A DNA stretch of 64,000 bases from Theocolax elegans (taxonomy: Eukaryota; Arthropoda; Insecta; Hymenoptera; Cerocephalidae): contig CM047425.1 of NCBI GenBank assembly GCA_026168455.1, forward strand, positions 41,498,711 through 41,562,710, given 5' to 3'. Below the pieces are notes generated by a model that was not told the origin of the DNA, did not search any database, and saw only the letters and a program-made list of their open reading frames with translations. The position numbers and the translations under genes are program-made. Positions 1 to 11,562 of this stretch are shown piece by piece; the first letter of the stretch is position 1; each line of letters opens with the position of its first letter.

Positions 1-310
1 CAAGATTCTGTATATCGTTTTCCATTATCTTGAGTTTCATAAAGATTCGTCTCGTCAACAATCATTTGAAGTAATGATGAATCAAAAAATAATTTAGATA
101 ATCGATTGGATTAGTTCCTGATATACAAATATTCGGATTTATTTTTGAACTACCTTCGTAGTCTTTGATTGATGGATAAAAATACGCGTCGTGAAAAATT
201 TCACTTTTATCATAATTATCTTCAAAATTTATGTCATCAATTTCTTCATTATCTACGTTTTCTTTTACCTCTGATTCGGATTCGCCACTACTCCAATCAT
301 CAATTTCCAT
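1..310 (-). pseudogene. piggyBac-like transposase, N-terminal fragment (runs off the left edge)
   Basis: The minus strand encodes an acidic N-terminus (from position 310) followed by a segment of the type that precedes the piggyBac transposase core: NPNICISGTNPIDYLNYF, then in another frame MIVDETNLYETQDNGKRY. The two parts are joined by a frameshift at the A6 run at 84-89 (T6 on the coding strand), where one base appears lost. An acidic leader followed by a D/E-TN-x-Y motif is usual for piggyBac-type (DDE_Tnp_1_7) proteins. The catalytic part would lie outside the window. Probably a decayed copy; a domesticated gene is less likely because of the frameshift. Confidence 0.55.
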
Positions 311-882
311 TTTATCAAAGATAAGATAATCTGATGAAATATTTATATTATAACGTCACAAAACTTATAATAATACAACAAGTAAATGTGTACGTGTCCT
401 ATAAGAATTCTAATCGTAATAGATTATGAATCGATTGTATTGATCTGCTACGAATTTAGTATAATCCAATGGTAATAAATGTTAGACCTCTAAAAGAAAA
501 AAAATACTTACTTTACTGTAAATACTTATAATTATTTATATTTTGGACCTTGTATCTACATAGATAATAAAATGAATTTTCCGATGGACATAACCAACTT
601 CAGAGACAAAATATCGAAAAAAAAATTTTGACTTCAAAGTAGAAATTTCCATGGTGAAAAATCCTTTCAGGAATTTTTTTATTATTTTTTTTTAACGCAG
701 CGCATCAAAAAACATAGATATCCACTCTTTGACTCAATGATAAAGATCTCTTTAGGACTTTTTTTACTATTTTTTTTATACTCAGCGCATCAAAAATATA
801 TGTATATATTATAACGAGAATTGTTTCTCGTTATGCTCTCCCCTGGACCTGTTAATAATCTATGTATCTAATACACTAAAAT
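311..882. other. AT-rich non-coding stretch
   Basis: No coding potential seen. A short phrase is repeated in diverged form near 600-710, 735-790 and 1735-1815 (tttttttactattttttt followed by cagcgcatcaaaaa-like sequence), probably remnants of one low-complexity repeat. Confidence 0.4.
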
Positions 883-1673
883 ATGTTACAGGTGCCAGCG
901 ACGACATAGCTACGATGAACGCAAAGAGAGAGAAAACTACCGATGCCGAAATCGGTAAAGAGAGAGAGAGAACCACTTTTCTCACGCAAGTCAACCAGCG
1001 CGCCACTTACGGTACGCGTCGAACATTAACGCGATTTTGAGCCGGTAGAGACTTTTTCGTCGCCACGCGACTTACATCGGCTAGAGCGACTTTTCTTTGA
1101 TCTTCGCACGACCTTTCGTTGGCTGTATTCATTACCCACTACGGATGACACCGGGGTTTTTGAGCGTCACCGAAAACAGAGTGTTCCCCGGACGAGGTAT
1201 CCCTGGGTCGCCGCTTGCGAGCACGCACCAACCAACCTAGGTGTCAGAGCCGGGCGAGTCCGTTGGCCTTCGACTCAACTTTGTAAGTACCAGGTTCTTA
1301 CGCGCACTTTATCTCTCTCCCTCTTGCTCCTTTCACGCCTCACGATGTTTTCGGCTTTTCGGGGTAATCGCGATTGCGTGTACGCACCTCATTCTTGGTG
1401 AAATCGCCACCTTGTACTATGTTGCTTGATTTGTAATTAAAGATTATCATTCACCTTAGACTCGCGTTATCATTCGTAGCAGTTCAAAAATCCCGAACCG
1501 CCCTCTCTCTTATTTAGCTTCGGTGTCGAAAGGACTCCGCCGAAGCTGAGACTAAGTTAGCCAAATGCATCTCGCGCACGTGAGCCGGGGTAACTCACGA
1601 ACCCTATTCTCGTAGGGATTTGTTAACGGGTTTGCGGAGATCACACTGCACGGCGATCAATAAATTTCCCGTT

Positions 1674-1677
<4 letters not shown>
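883..1677 (+). mobile_element. candidate solo LTR
   Basis: A GC-richer 795-bp island sits between AT-rich flanks. It begins TGTTACAGG and ends CCCGTTACA, the TG...CA form of an LTR with a short imperfect terminal inversion. An AATAAA polyadenylation signal lies at about 1660, some 20 bp before the end. No convincing target duplication is visible, because a (TA)n tract abuts the right end. No internal coding region follows, so this would be a solo LTR. It could instead be a promoter-like fragment of another element. Confidence 0.4.

Positions 1678-1706
<29 letters not shown>
1678..1706. repeat. (TA)n microsatellite
   Basis: About 14 TA units directly after the candidate solo LTR. Confidence 0.9.
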
Positions 1707-1710
<4 letters not shown>

Positions 1711-2529
1711 AAGCTTACATAGCAAAAAAAATTTGACTTTGAAATGATGATTTTCAAGGTCAAGGACACCTTTAAAATTTTTTTTACTATTTTTCTGTCA
1801 TAAAGCATATCAATTTCACATTAAAACTATGAAATAGTTTGTGTTCGTTGGGTGGTCGAAATATCGATCATCCCCGTCCTCTAAAGTTTAATAAATTACT
1901 TAACCCTTTAACTGTTAATATGTATTAATCTAAACAAAAGATTAAAAAAATATTGAGGCTGACATGTTTCTGAGATCACTCTTACGAATGGCACTAATAT
2001 AATAAAAAAAATGGCATCCTAACCTCTGTTTTATGAAAAATACTAAAAAAAACACGTTTTTTGGAACACGATTTTTTTTAAATCTCATTTTTTGTCAACT
2101 TCCCGTCTCTTAATCAACCTGCAATCAATTTTAAACGTGCACTCGATATCAAAATTGATAAAAAAATGCTTTTGCGAAACTTTTTTCCCCTCAGATTATT
2201 TAAGATGGTGTCCGAAGTGACAATTTTCACCTAATATCTTAAGATATCTCTAATTAAAAAATTATCAATTAAAAACAACGACAAGAATAATAAGTGCTTA
2301 TAATTCATCAAGGAATACACTTGAATTTTTTCAGATGTTTCAAAAAAATTTTAAAAAAATTTTTTACCAAAATTTTATATAAATTTAAAAATTTTGATAA
2401 AATTCTATTATATTTCTGAAGTTATTTTAAATATTTTTTAAACTATGAAATTTGGTGAATGTATTTTCACTGTGATGAATATAGTCTAGGTCTTTGTTGT
2501 TGCCATTTTGATTTCATTTACTTCTTTGT
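1707..2529. other. AT-rich non-coding stretch
   Basis: Long A and T runs and no open frame with recognisable content. It may be the decayed pol region of the gag-protease relic that follows on the minus strand, but no polymerase motif is visible. Confidence 0.35.
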
Positions 2530-3363
2530 TCTTGCTCGTATATTTCATACGATTGATTGCTGACAAATTTTATAGACGTTTCATAATTTTCATGTAATTG
2601 AAAATTACTTGACGTTTTTGAGTCACTATCGGTATAATTGTGAAATCTTGAATTTTTCATGTTCATATAATCATTGTTTTCCTTTCTTCTTTGTCATATA
2701 TCTTATTGATTTCCGATCATTATTTTCGATTTCCTCCATTATATAAATCAATTCATGCATTTGCGTGTTATTTAGATTTTCAAAGGGAAGAATTAATTCG
2801 TTAAATTCTAAATATTATTTCGAAAATTAATTTTTGAATCGTTTCTACGAAAAAAATCGGTGCCTAAGATTCGGGCTTGTTGTACAGGGAACGAGTCATG
2901 TACTAAATTGAGTTCAAAGAGATATCCTTCGAAATCTATTTTAATTTTGCCACAGGTAGTTAATGAATGGTCAGTTATGCCTTTTAACTATATAATATTA
3001 TTTTCGTCAATTTTTATGCTTGAGTCTGCCTCTGACACTTCAACTAGACTTACCAATGCACCTGTATCTAGCAAAAATTTTAACAGACCTCTTAATTGAC
3101 CGGTATCGAGCACAACAACCGGAGCAGAAATTTGGCGTAAATTTATTTTCGCAATGCGGAGGGGACGGTTGAGTGGGTTCCCGCACTTGAAGTAGAGGGA
3201 ATTTGATTCGTAGCCTCTCTCTCGACCCTACTTGGAGAGAGAGCAGCGGTGTTTCCCTGATTTTGATTTTCTTCTCTTATTTCTGTTTGTACTTTATAAT
3301 AACTGCGCTTTATGTGACCGGGTTTTCCGCAATGGAAACAAGTAATCGATGGTCTTATATTAT
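2530..3363 (-). pseudogene. LTR-retrotransposon gag end and aspartic protease relic
   Basis: Read on the minus strand, a zinc-knuckle-like motif appears first (ITCFHCGKPGHIKRSYY, near 3315-3355). The first two Cys and the His are kept; the last Cys is lost. About 250 bp on comes a retropepsin-like active site, FLLDTGALVSLV (around 3050-3075). About 190 bp further is ILGTDFF (around 2850), the usual second flap of retroviral-type proteases. This order, zinc knuckle then protease, is that of Ty3/gypsy or BEL-type gag-pol. In-frame stops and frame changes show it is dead. Reverse transcriptase was not found downstream. Confidence 0.6.
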
Positions 3364-3379
3364 TATTCGATTCGTTATA

Positions 3380-3425
3380 TTAACCTTTAAGGAGCCGGAA
3401 AGCCGATATATCGGCTCAAAAACAT
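3380..3425 (+). repeat. putative piggyBac 5' terminal inverted repeat after TTAA
   Basis: TTAA (3380-3383) is followed by CCTTTAAGGAGCCGG and then the 18-bp palindrome GAGCCGATATATCGGCTC-like. A CC-starting end next to TTAA fits piggyBac termini, and the transposase pseudogene lies 1 kb downstream. A related sequence in the same orientation occurs at 6803-6838. The matching inverted right end was not found. Confidence 0.4.
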
Positions 3426-4139
3426 AATGCTAGGCTACCTATTAATCCTTAAGTAAATTGATGAGCTAAGTTCGTATCTGAAGTTGGTTTAATCTTATCA
3501 CTCAGAGTCAAGGTCAATGAAGGTCATTTGAAGTTCAATTCTAGCAATATGGTTTGCATCATTGCAAAAGATATATCTTTATGTTTTTGGAGTCACTGAA
3601 TTCGGCTTTTACGTCATTTTGACCTCAAATAAAAAGAGAGATGAAAATTTCTTCAAGGTCAGGTTGAGAATATACCCAGGGAAATATTTAAATTGGTTTT
3701 TATGTTTTTGAGAACGCTTGATACTGAATTTTCTCATGCAACTAATCGCATTTCTGTCAATATCATTATTCAGATAATTCTCTGAATCTATTCTTGTGAA
3801 AGTAGTTTGCCAGTGAAATGACAGAAATACTTTTTGCTAGAAACGTATATATCATCATAATTTAGGTCGTACAATGATAACTAGAAATTTATTCTAGAAG
3901 AAAAGATAGTGAATAGGAAAAAATTCTTGATTTTTGAGCATACGTATGACAAGCAGATCATATGTTTCTTTCTATTTATTTTCAAACAGTATCGTAATAG
4001 CAAATAACATAGTGACGTATTTCAAACAGTATTTCGATATGATCGTATAATAGAAAGACACCAGGTACAAAATCATAGAGGATACACTTGACAAAAGCGT
4101 ATTCATGCTGTGACATTAGTCACTTATAGAACTCCTGCA

Positions 4140-4475
4140 TATAGACAACCACCGGCGTAGAAGAGAGGCCAATTCCATTCTCGCCCGCTTGACGAAAACA
4201 CCGTCGTTGTGCGCTCAGACACAAGAGCAGTCGTCTCAACGATATAAGTCCGGGGAAAAGACGAGATTCGACGATTCGCTTGCGACAAGCTATTGCTAAC
4301 CGTTACTCTACCGTCACTCTACCGCTACAATACTTTCGTACTTTTTATTCCATCGTTTGAGTTGAATATCTTCTCTCTTTTTTTCACTTTGATACTTATA
4401 CAAAATTATGGTATTCAGCGTAACAACTCATAGAGTCTATCACCAGTCTACAACATAAATTTTCTTCCTTGAGCC
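4140..4475 (+). other. GC-richer leader region of the piggyBac-like element
   Basis: A less AT-rich block precedes the transposase relic. It contains a TATA-like gatataagtcc near 4230 and pyrimidine-rich sequence up to the first acidic codons. It may be the element's promoter and 5' leader; this is inferred from position only. Confidence 0.25.
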
Positions 4476-6092
4476 AAAATACTGAGTGCTTGGAGTAGTA
4501 AATCAGTAGTGGTAAATCAGAACCAGAAGAAGAGTATGCTGACAATAGGACTGATGAATCACAAACAAATACTTCTTCAGAAATCATTGATGATCCTAAG
4601 AGAGATGACGATATATTTTTCGATTCTGTCTATTTCTCTTTTACAAAAGCTTTGTAGGTCATACTAACTTTTATGAAAATATTCTTATACCAGAGCTTAC
4701 TCCATTAGCTTACTTTGAATTTTTTATGGATTCGAATATTTTGAAAGTAATTTTGGAACAAAAAATCTCTTCCAGAAGCAAAATCCTGATAAATTCCATT
4801 CTAATATGGCTCCATGGAAAGATGTAACAGTAGCCGAATTGCGAATCTTTCTTGCTCTAACTATTAACATGGGCCATGTTCGTAAGTGTAATGTCAAAGA
4901 TTACTGGAGTATGGATCCTCTATTATCCACTCCAATATTCAGAAAATACCTGACCCGTAATAGATATTTCCAAATTTTACGTTTTCTGCATTTTGAAAAT
5001 AATAGGTACAATACATCACCCTACAAGAACCACCCTCACCACCCTCACCACCCTCTGAGGAAAATTAAACCTGTAATAAGTATCTAAATCAGAAATTTTC
5101 CTCTGCTTTGCATCCTAGGAAAAACCTTTGTATTGATGAAAGTTTGATGCTGTGGAAAGGAAGATTGAAGTTCGAGCAATATTTACCCTTGAGAAGACAC
5201 AAGTTTGGTATACAATTTTTCGAATTGGTTGATTGTGAGACTGGATTCCTATTACGGTTTATTATCTATACAGGAGCTGATACAGATTATGAAAAATTTA
5301 ATTTGGGAATCTCTGTAGATATAGAAGTTGATTTCCTAACACCATATTTCAACAACGGTCACGTTATCTTCATAGATAATTGGTACTCGTCTCCTCAACT
5401 TGCTAATTTTCTCCACGACAAAGATACTGGTATACTTGGGACCGTGAAGCAAACCAGAAAAGGAATGCTCAAGCTTGTCAGTAAATTGAACCGCGGTGAA
5501 ATTGGAGAAGCCCATACCGATTCTTGATTAGCAATAAAGTGGATGGACAAGATAGAAGTTTCCATGATAACAACAGTCCATGAAGTTGGTTACGCAAGTA
5601 CAGGGAAGAAACATTGTAGTACTAACAAAGATATTATAAAACCAATATGTATAGTGGACTATATGTTTGTGTATAGTGTACAATAAAAATATGGGAGGGA
5701 CTGACAACATAGACAGGCAATTTTCATTGACAGAAACAAATAGAAAATCTACTAAATGGTATTAAAAACTTTTTCTTCGCTTATTTGATTTTATTTTGGT
5801 GAATTTTCATGCATTTCATAAAATGAAAAGTACCACTAATAAAAAGATTTCTTATCCTGATTTTTGTTTAGAAATGATGAGAGACTTACTGGGGATAAAT
5901 TTTTCTTCCTAAGAAAATTGATCATTCTTTCCTAAGAAAATTGATCAAGGGAAAAAGAAAGAAGACAATTGCTGCTTATGTCTCATGAATAAAACCAGAC
6001 ATCGAAACACTTACGAATGTAAAACTTGTCAAGTTGTTCTATGTATAGGTCCGTGTTTTGAAACTTATCACACCAAAGAAGTCTTATCTTGA
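4476..6092 (+). pseudogene. piggyBac-like transposase pseudogene
   Basis: An acidic leader (about 4496-4620) leads into the DDE_Tnp_1_7 core. The first open piece (4806-5087) has the typical WSMDPLLSTPIFRKYLTRNR segment. The second (5108-5527) has the first catalytic Asp in CIDESLMLWKGR and the second in VIFIDNWYSSPQL. A third piece near 5690-5880 has the third Asp in NMGGTDNIDRQ. The C-terminal cysteine-rich domain is recognisable at about 5965-6085 (CCLCLMNK...CKTCQ...GPCFETYH). Frameshifts occur near 4745 and 5085, the latter inside a CCACCCTCA repeat, and several stops follow 5527. All three catalytic Asp codons survive, but the gene cannot make a full protein. Confidence 0.85.
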
Positions 6093-6379
6093 TCAAGTTG
6101 TAAAAAATTATAAAAAATAAAAGAAAGTCATAAAGTCAGATGTTATCGATAGATTGATATAGATCTTAGAAGAGCAATGTGAGAAAAATACAAAATAGAC
6201 TTCTGACAAAATGGAAAAATGTATAAAAAAATAGGAAAATATAAAAAATTAAAAAAAATGAAAAAAAGAGCTACATTACTCATTACGTCCACGTCGATAG
6301 CTCTGGGTAAAGCAGAGGGAGAGTAGAAAATCTAAACACTCCACATTTCTAAAAAAAAAGTACGATTCAAAACACATAA

Positions 6380-6790
6380 ATCCTGAGATGGTCATATACC
6401 CAGAAGAATGAGTATAATTATGTCTAATTATAATCAAACAGGTGTCAGATTCAGATGTAGCACCTAGGGATACTCTTAGATATAATTTTTGTCGAATATA
6501 TATGATACTTTCTGCATTTGACCTTGAAGTGACGTTGTTTGACCTTGAATGACCATGATTATGAGCAGTTATCACCGATCAGACTCCAGATATGGATTCA
6601 GCACCCCACAAAATATTTGGATATCATTTTATTTTGAATATGTATATTATTTTCTGAATTTAACCTTGAATTGAAATTGTTTGACCTCGAATGACCGTGA
6701 TCATGACCAGTTCTAACCGATTAAACTCCAGATTTGGATGCAGCACGTCTCGAAACCTGAGAACATGATTTCATTCCTATTTTACTGAAC
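6380..6790. repeat. tandem repeat of about 145-150 bp, three degenerate units
   Basis: Successive units share gaccttgaatgaccatgat-like, a second block with gactccagatatggattcagcac-like sequence, and an attttctgaatttaacctt-like block. The phrases recur near 6445, 6590 and 6735. The array lies at the 3' side of the piggyBac-like pseudogene, where subterminal repeats of such elements often sit. Confidence 0.6.
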
Positions 6791-7289
6791 TAAAAATTTT
6801 TCATGACCTTCCAAAGCCGGAGAGCCGATATATCATCTCGGTCCATGATAGGAACATTGTACATAGTTGATGGGTGATACAAGACATAAGTTTGGGTACA
6901 TATGCCTGCAGAGTATCTCGCGAATGGCGTGAAAGTTTTTACAATAAATTGGACTACTGTCAAGAAGTCGATGTAAAACAATCTGAAAACTTAGTAAAAT
7001 AAGTTCAAGACCTCTAAAACTATTAAAACACCCGAAATCTTGCCTTGACTGGCTGGGCAGTGAGGGGTCTTGCTTTGAGTGGCTGGGCAGTGAGGTGTCC
7101 TTGCTCAGGCAAATTTTCGTCTGCATCAAGTCACCTATAGGTAATTTTCTGCAAAGGCTACTCTTTACCTTGGAATGTTCTTCATGGGTTAAATTCAAGG
7201 CCAGCAGTAATCAACTAAGTAAAAATCTACTAACTACTGCATGAAAAGTTTTTTACTGCCCTTACATCTGCAATTTTGATGAGTGTCCA

Positions 7290-7500
7290 TATTATTGGAG
7301 GGTAAGGACGTTTGACCTTCAAATGACCTTTGGATCACGTTTGACACCCTATGCTATATATATATATCGTTGGATAGGGAATATTACTAGCTTTTCATTT
7401 CCACCATAAAAAATGGCGGTTCCGAGTTTAAAAACTCGACTCGACCTTTCAATGACCTTGAAAGTCAAGTTCAAGGTCAAATTAAATGTCACTATCAGAT
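7290..7500. repeat. short tgacctt-rich direct repeats
   Basis: Several copies of tgaccttcaaatgacctt-like words (7309-7330, 7444-7475) resemble those at 3505-3540 and 6520-6690. They are probably dispersed remnants of the same element family. Confidence 0.35.
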
Positions 7501-7637
7501 AGCAAAGGGAAACTTTCACCTAAAACATTTTCTTCGAAAATGCATATTTGCCAAGTTATTATGCCGTCCTGCAACTTTCGACACACCTTATATATATATA
7601 ACGATAAATGGGCATTGAGAAATTCTTATATACATAT

Positions 7638-8585
7638 GGGCTATTTCACGTCAAGTGGTACGATGAAAATTTTAAATCGCTCCAAAATTTGAGAACAGGC
7701 TGGAAATATCTTCAAGAAGATAGAAAAAAAATTTTAGTTGTTAAAAATAATTTGCCTAAGAGTTATTCCACCATAAAAAATGGAAATTTTTCAATTTTTT
7801 AGAAAATTTTCTATTTTTAAAGCCATTTATCTCAAAATCTATTAATTTTTTTGAAAAAACATTACAAACAATTTTTGTTCAAAATAATCTTTAAAATTTA
7901 TCTACCTGGGTTACAATTCTTAATTTTAAAATCTCGAAGAGATACGGCACTCGAAAATATTGAATATCAAATAAAGGCGACCACGCCACAATCGATTTTG
8001 ATCTAACACCGCTCAAAAGATCACATTTTTTGAGAGCTTTCGAATGGCGGTGGATAGATTATTGGCCAAGACCGCTGTTGTAAGTTATGCCCTAAAATAC
8101 ATGAAAATTAGTGATTTTATGAGGTTTATGAGGCATAACCTACAACAGCGGTCTTGGCCAATAATCTATCCACCGCCATTCGAAAGCTCTCAAAAAATGT
8201 GATCTTTTGAGCGGTGTTAGATCAAAATCGATTGTGGCGTGGTCGCCTTTATTTGATATTCAATATTTTCGAGTGCCGTATCTCTTCGAGATTTTAAAAT
8301 TAAGAATTGTAACCCAGGTAGATAAATTTTAAAGATTATTTTGAACAAAAGTTGTTTGTAATGTTTTTTCAAAAAAATTAATAGATTTTGAGATAAATGG
8401 CTTTAAAAATAGAAAATTTTCTAAAAAATTGAAAAATTTCCATTTTTTATGGTGGAATAACTCTTAGGCAAATTATTTTTAACAACTAAAATTTTTTTTC
8501 TATCTTCTTGAAGATATTTCCAGCCTGTTCTCAAATTTTGAAGCGATTTAAAATTTTCATCGTACCACTTGACGTGAAATAGCCC
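7638..8585. mobile_element. family A long inverted-repeat (foldback) element, complete copy
   Basis: Two nearly identical arms of about 450 bp (7638-8091 and 8132-8585) face each other across a 40-bp spacer. The outer end reads GGGCTATTTCACGTCAAGTG and is mirrored at the right. TA-rich sequence flanks both sides, consistent with insertion at TA. No coding capacity is evident; short open frames inside are read-through of the arms. Arms this similar over this length imply a recent origin or ongoing correction between arms. Partial copies lie at 51294-51688 and 52247-52757. Confidence 0.85.
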
Positions 8586-8595
8586 ATATATATAT

Positions 8596-10034
8596 TGTGA
8601 CAAGGCAAGTGTCCCTGTCATGGTGCGAAACAAGCACACACATCCCTACCTACCCGTTATCTAATATACTTTTCTAAACCCTATAAAAGCATGCCTAACA
8701 CCGAACAAGCCACACCCTGGAACTAAAGCGAAGCCAGCACACACAGGAGTCGAGAAGACCAGTAGCCACCAAGAGGCCACGTACAGGGCGAACAGCATTC
8801 GGAGAGTCTGGAGACATTAGCTGAGTATAAAGTCAGCACAGGAACATAGACAGGGCACCGAGGTACAAAGTATAAGGAAGACGGCTCTTGTAGCAATCAC
8901 AACAGCATATCCGTAGTAGCCTCAACCCTGAAGGAGCCACACAGCAGCAACAAAACTCGTACAGGAAGATTAACCTGTAAAGCATATTAATAAGTATGTT
9001 TTTAATACTAAGGAGCAGGTAGGAGTACACAAGACTGTGTACAGGAGTAGAAGTGTGTGGGAGCCAGGATTAGAGGTTATGTGAGCATAAACATTGCTTA
9101 CATATACTAATTAAATAGCAAGGCGCCTGTCAAGTTACTCCTTACCGTGTAATAGCAGCCGCGCAGTAGACCTGAGGAACAACATCCGGAGCCGACGTCG
9201 TGAAGAGACGTCTCAGCAGCCAAGAAGTCACGAAATAGAGAGAGACAGAGAAGCGACACGTACTCACACGCCGAGCAGCCACGACCTGTTAACCACGGCA
9301 GTAAGGTTCGCCGTCCACCTGAAACCAACTCATAGATCGATTAGCCGATGATTAACAAGGAACGGGGTAATAATTACCAAACAGCAGCCTCGTCGTCGCC
9401 AACTCGTCCTCGTCGTCGTCGTCGTCTCGAACGAACAGCACAGTAGAACGCCGACAACAACACCAAGCCGCTCTCGCTATAAGACCGCGCTCACACTGTG
9501 CGGAGACGGTCGCGACGCATGCGCGCGGCGCTCTCGCAGGACGAAGGCAGAGAGCTCGGGAACACGGCCATGAGCGGACGCAACGCATAGATCGCCTCGA
9601 CCGTTTTTTTCGTCACGAAAGAGAGTTTAGAGAGTGTGCATCGGGTGCAACCTAGAGAGAGAGTTCGTCGTGCAAGGTTTATGCAACGTGTTACCTATAC
9701 CCGTGTTCCTCTCCTCGTAAAGTGTGTGTGCCGCTATTGCCCATTTCGCGCGTATCCGCACACGTGGCCGGCGTCGACATTTTCGTCGATCGAGCGGATA
9801 TTCGATCGTGTATTAGCTACATCGTCGTGCGTGTAATTCTGACGAGCCAAAATACGAGCCATAATTACGCTATAATTAATTACGCTTAATTGTTAATAGC
9901 TAGCAGCCGTTAAATATAGCCGCGAACGCGACTGGCAACCATGTAATTAATCTGTATTAGTTAATAAATTCTCTTATTTTTATAACTGATATAGACTTTA
10001 TCACCCGCACCCTAATCCCTAGTGCGGTGTGACA
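8596..10034 (+). mobile_element. solo LTR (BEL/Pao- or gypsy-like), about 1.44 kb
   Basis: The block starts TGTGACAAGGC and ends GCGGTGTGACA, with TGT...ACA termini. It carries a TATA box (TATAAAAG at 8682) 87 bp in and an AATAAA signal at 9963, 70 bp before the end, the layout expected of an LTR with promoter and polyadenylation site. Composition is much less AT-rich than the flanks. It interrupts the (TA)n sequence directly right of the family A element, with nearly matching 4-bp flanks (atat / atac). No internal region adjoins, so it is a solo LTR. The open frames inside are incidental. Confidence 0.7.
8682..8689 (+). promoter_or_regulatory. TATA box of the solo LTR
   Basis: TATAAAAG in a cccTATAAAAGcatgc context, placed as expected for the U3 promoter of an LTR. 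Confidence 0.5.
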
Positions 10035-11097
10035 ATACATATATATATAGTTTCAAGCTTTTTTTTAAATCAAAATTATTAATAATATGTGTTTTTGGAT
10101 CTAGTTATTGCTTGTTTTAGATCATTATAAACTATTTTTACTGAATAGTGTGTAAGACTGTTTATTGTCGAAATTATTGTTCTGAGTGGAAAATTAACTT
10201 CGTGTATTTTGACAATCCGTATGCATTCTTTATTTAAAAATTTCTTCATCAGATTATTAATAATAGTTATTAACAATTTGAAAGAAATGTCTTGTTCAGG
10301 GTATGTTCAGTATTTTACTCTATAAAAATTATAATTTATAACATAATTATGTTAAAATTTTAAATAAAATTTGCAATTTTTTTTATTGACAATACTCTGA
10401 ATAAAAGTATTTCTTGTAAGAAAATTTGTTTCATACAGTAATTTTTTTTTCTTTTGTTACAACTATATATTTGCACAGAGCGTGCATCAAGGATACACGT
10501 AATACTATTTTACGTTGCGCAACGAGATATATTTTAAAATGCAATTTTTTCACTTTTTCTACAATTTTAAATACAAAAATGTTTTTTCATCTGAAAATGT
10601 AATAACAATTATCTATTAATGTTTACATTTTTTTAAAAACATTTTCAACTAATTTATAAGCAAATGTTTAATATTTGTATAATTGTTATATAATTGTATG
10701 TTTATTACTAGAATAATTTTTTTTAAATATTTTAAAATATATAACTTGACGAATTTGTCAATTTTTTGTCATTGTGTTCATATATATTTATTAAATAATT
10801 CTTTAAGATATATCGTATTTTAATTTATATATAAATTATACTTATTTCAAATTTTCGCGGTGTTGGGGGAGGTGATATCCGCGTGATCGATTTAATAATT
10901 AAATTTTATACAAAATTATGTGTAATGATTGATTATTTACGTAACTAATAGAATAATAAACAATTATTACTTTATGGGGATTTTCTTTGAGGAAAATTTT
11001 TTTGGTTGTTCTTGATGAATCGAGTAATTTTTGCAAATTTATAGCTACTGTGTTAGTTAAAATAGTTGTATTTGCAGGTCCAAAATTTTTTTTCCTA
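10035..11097. other. AT-rich non-coding stretch
   Basis: Very AT-rich. No gene, inverted repeat or tandem structure seen apart from homopolymer runs. Confidence 0.4.
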
Positions 11098-11110
11098 TAC
11101 TTATAATTAT

Positions 11111-11562
11111 TTTTTTTTTTTTTTTTTTTTTGTTATTTAACGTCGCTCTATTTATGCTGCCAGGGCTAATCAGCGACGGAGGTGAACGGTGTGTCTGTCA
11201 ACAAAGCACATGTAGTTGAAACAGTGGTGCTTGTGTCCATCGGAAGATATCATCGGTCACTGTAATTAGTCTAATAATTACAGTTTCCTGTCCTCATGAT
11301 GGAACCACCGCGATCCTCTTTACATCTTCGCGTCCCTAACGTTCCCTATAGTTCAGATGCCCGTGCCTCTCATGCACTGAAAAATGCACGAAACGCACGC
11401 GCACCTGAACTGGCGTCACATTATAGTGACACGCCGAGCCACTGAGTCGCGGTGTTCGAAAAATGCACATGAAAAAATTTTCAGAGGTACACGTCTGGGA
11501 TCGAACCCACGACCCTCGGTGTGAGAGTCGGGAGCTCTACCCATGAGCCACCGCGGCTCTGC
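11111..11562 (-). mobile_element. tRNA-derived SINE with target-site duplication
   Basis: On the minus strand a tRNA-like head starts at 11562. The A box is TGGCTCATGGG and the B box GGTTCGATCCC, spaced as in a tRNA gene. A body of about 380 bp follows, then a poly(A) tail (the T-run at 11111-11131 on the plus strand). The 13-bp duplication tacttataattat flanks it exactly at 11098-11110 and 11563-11575. The tRNA fold itself is degraded (anticodon stem poorly paired), so this is a SINE head and not a working tRNA gene. The body contains the short hairpin ggcgtcac...gtgacacgcc. Confidence 0.85.

Noticed and set aside
6803..6838. A second AGCCGGAGAGCCGATATATC sequence as the right end of the piggyBac element.
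   Set aside because: It is in the same orientation as the left end, with no TTAA beside it, so it cannot be the mirrored terminus.
7608..8639. Two open frames with the same protein (NLRTGWKYLQEDRKKILVVK) on opposite strands.
   Set aside because: They are the two arms of the family A inverted repeat. There is no independent sign of coding, and the same region in other copies is broken.
9352..9836. Open frames in the 9-10 kb region, one with a run of Asp residues.
   Set aside because: They lie inside a solo LTR. The Asp run is a GTC/GAC trinucleotide repeat, and no homology is recognisable.
11480..11562. Functional tRNA gene on the minus strand.
   Set aside because: A and B boxes are good, but the anticodon stem does not pair. 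The unit is the head of a SINE with poly(A) and target duplication.
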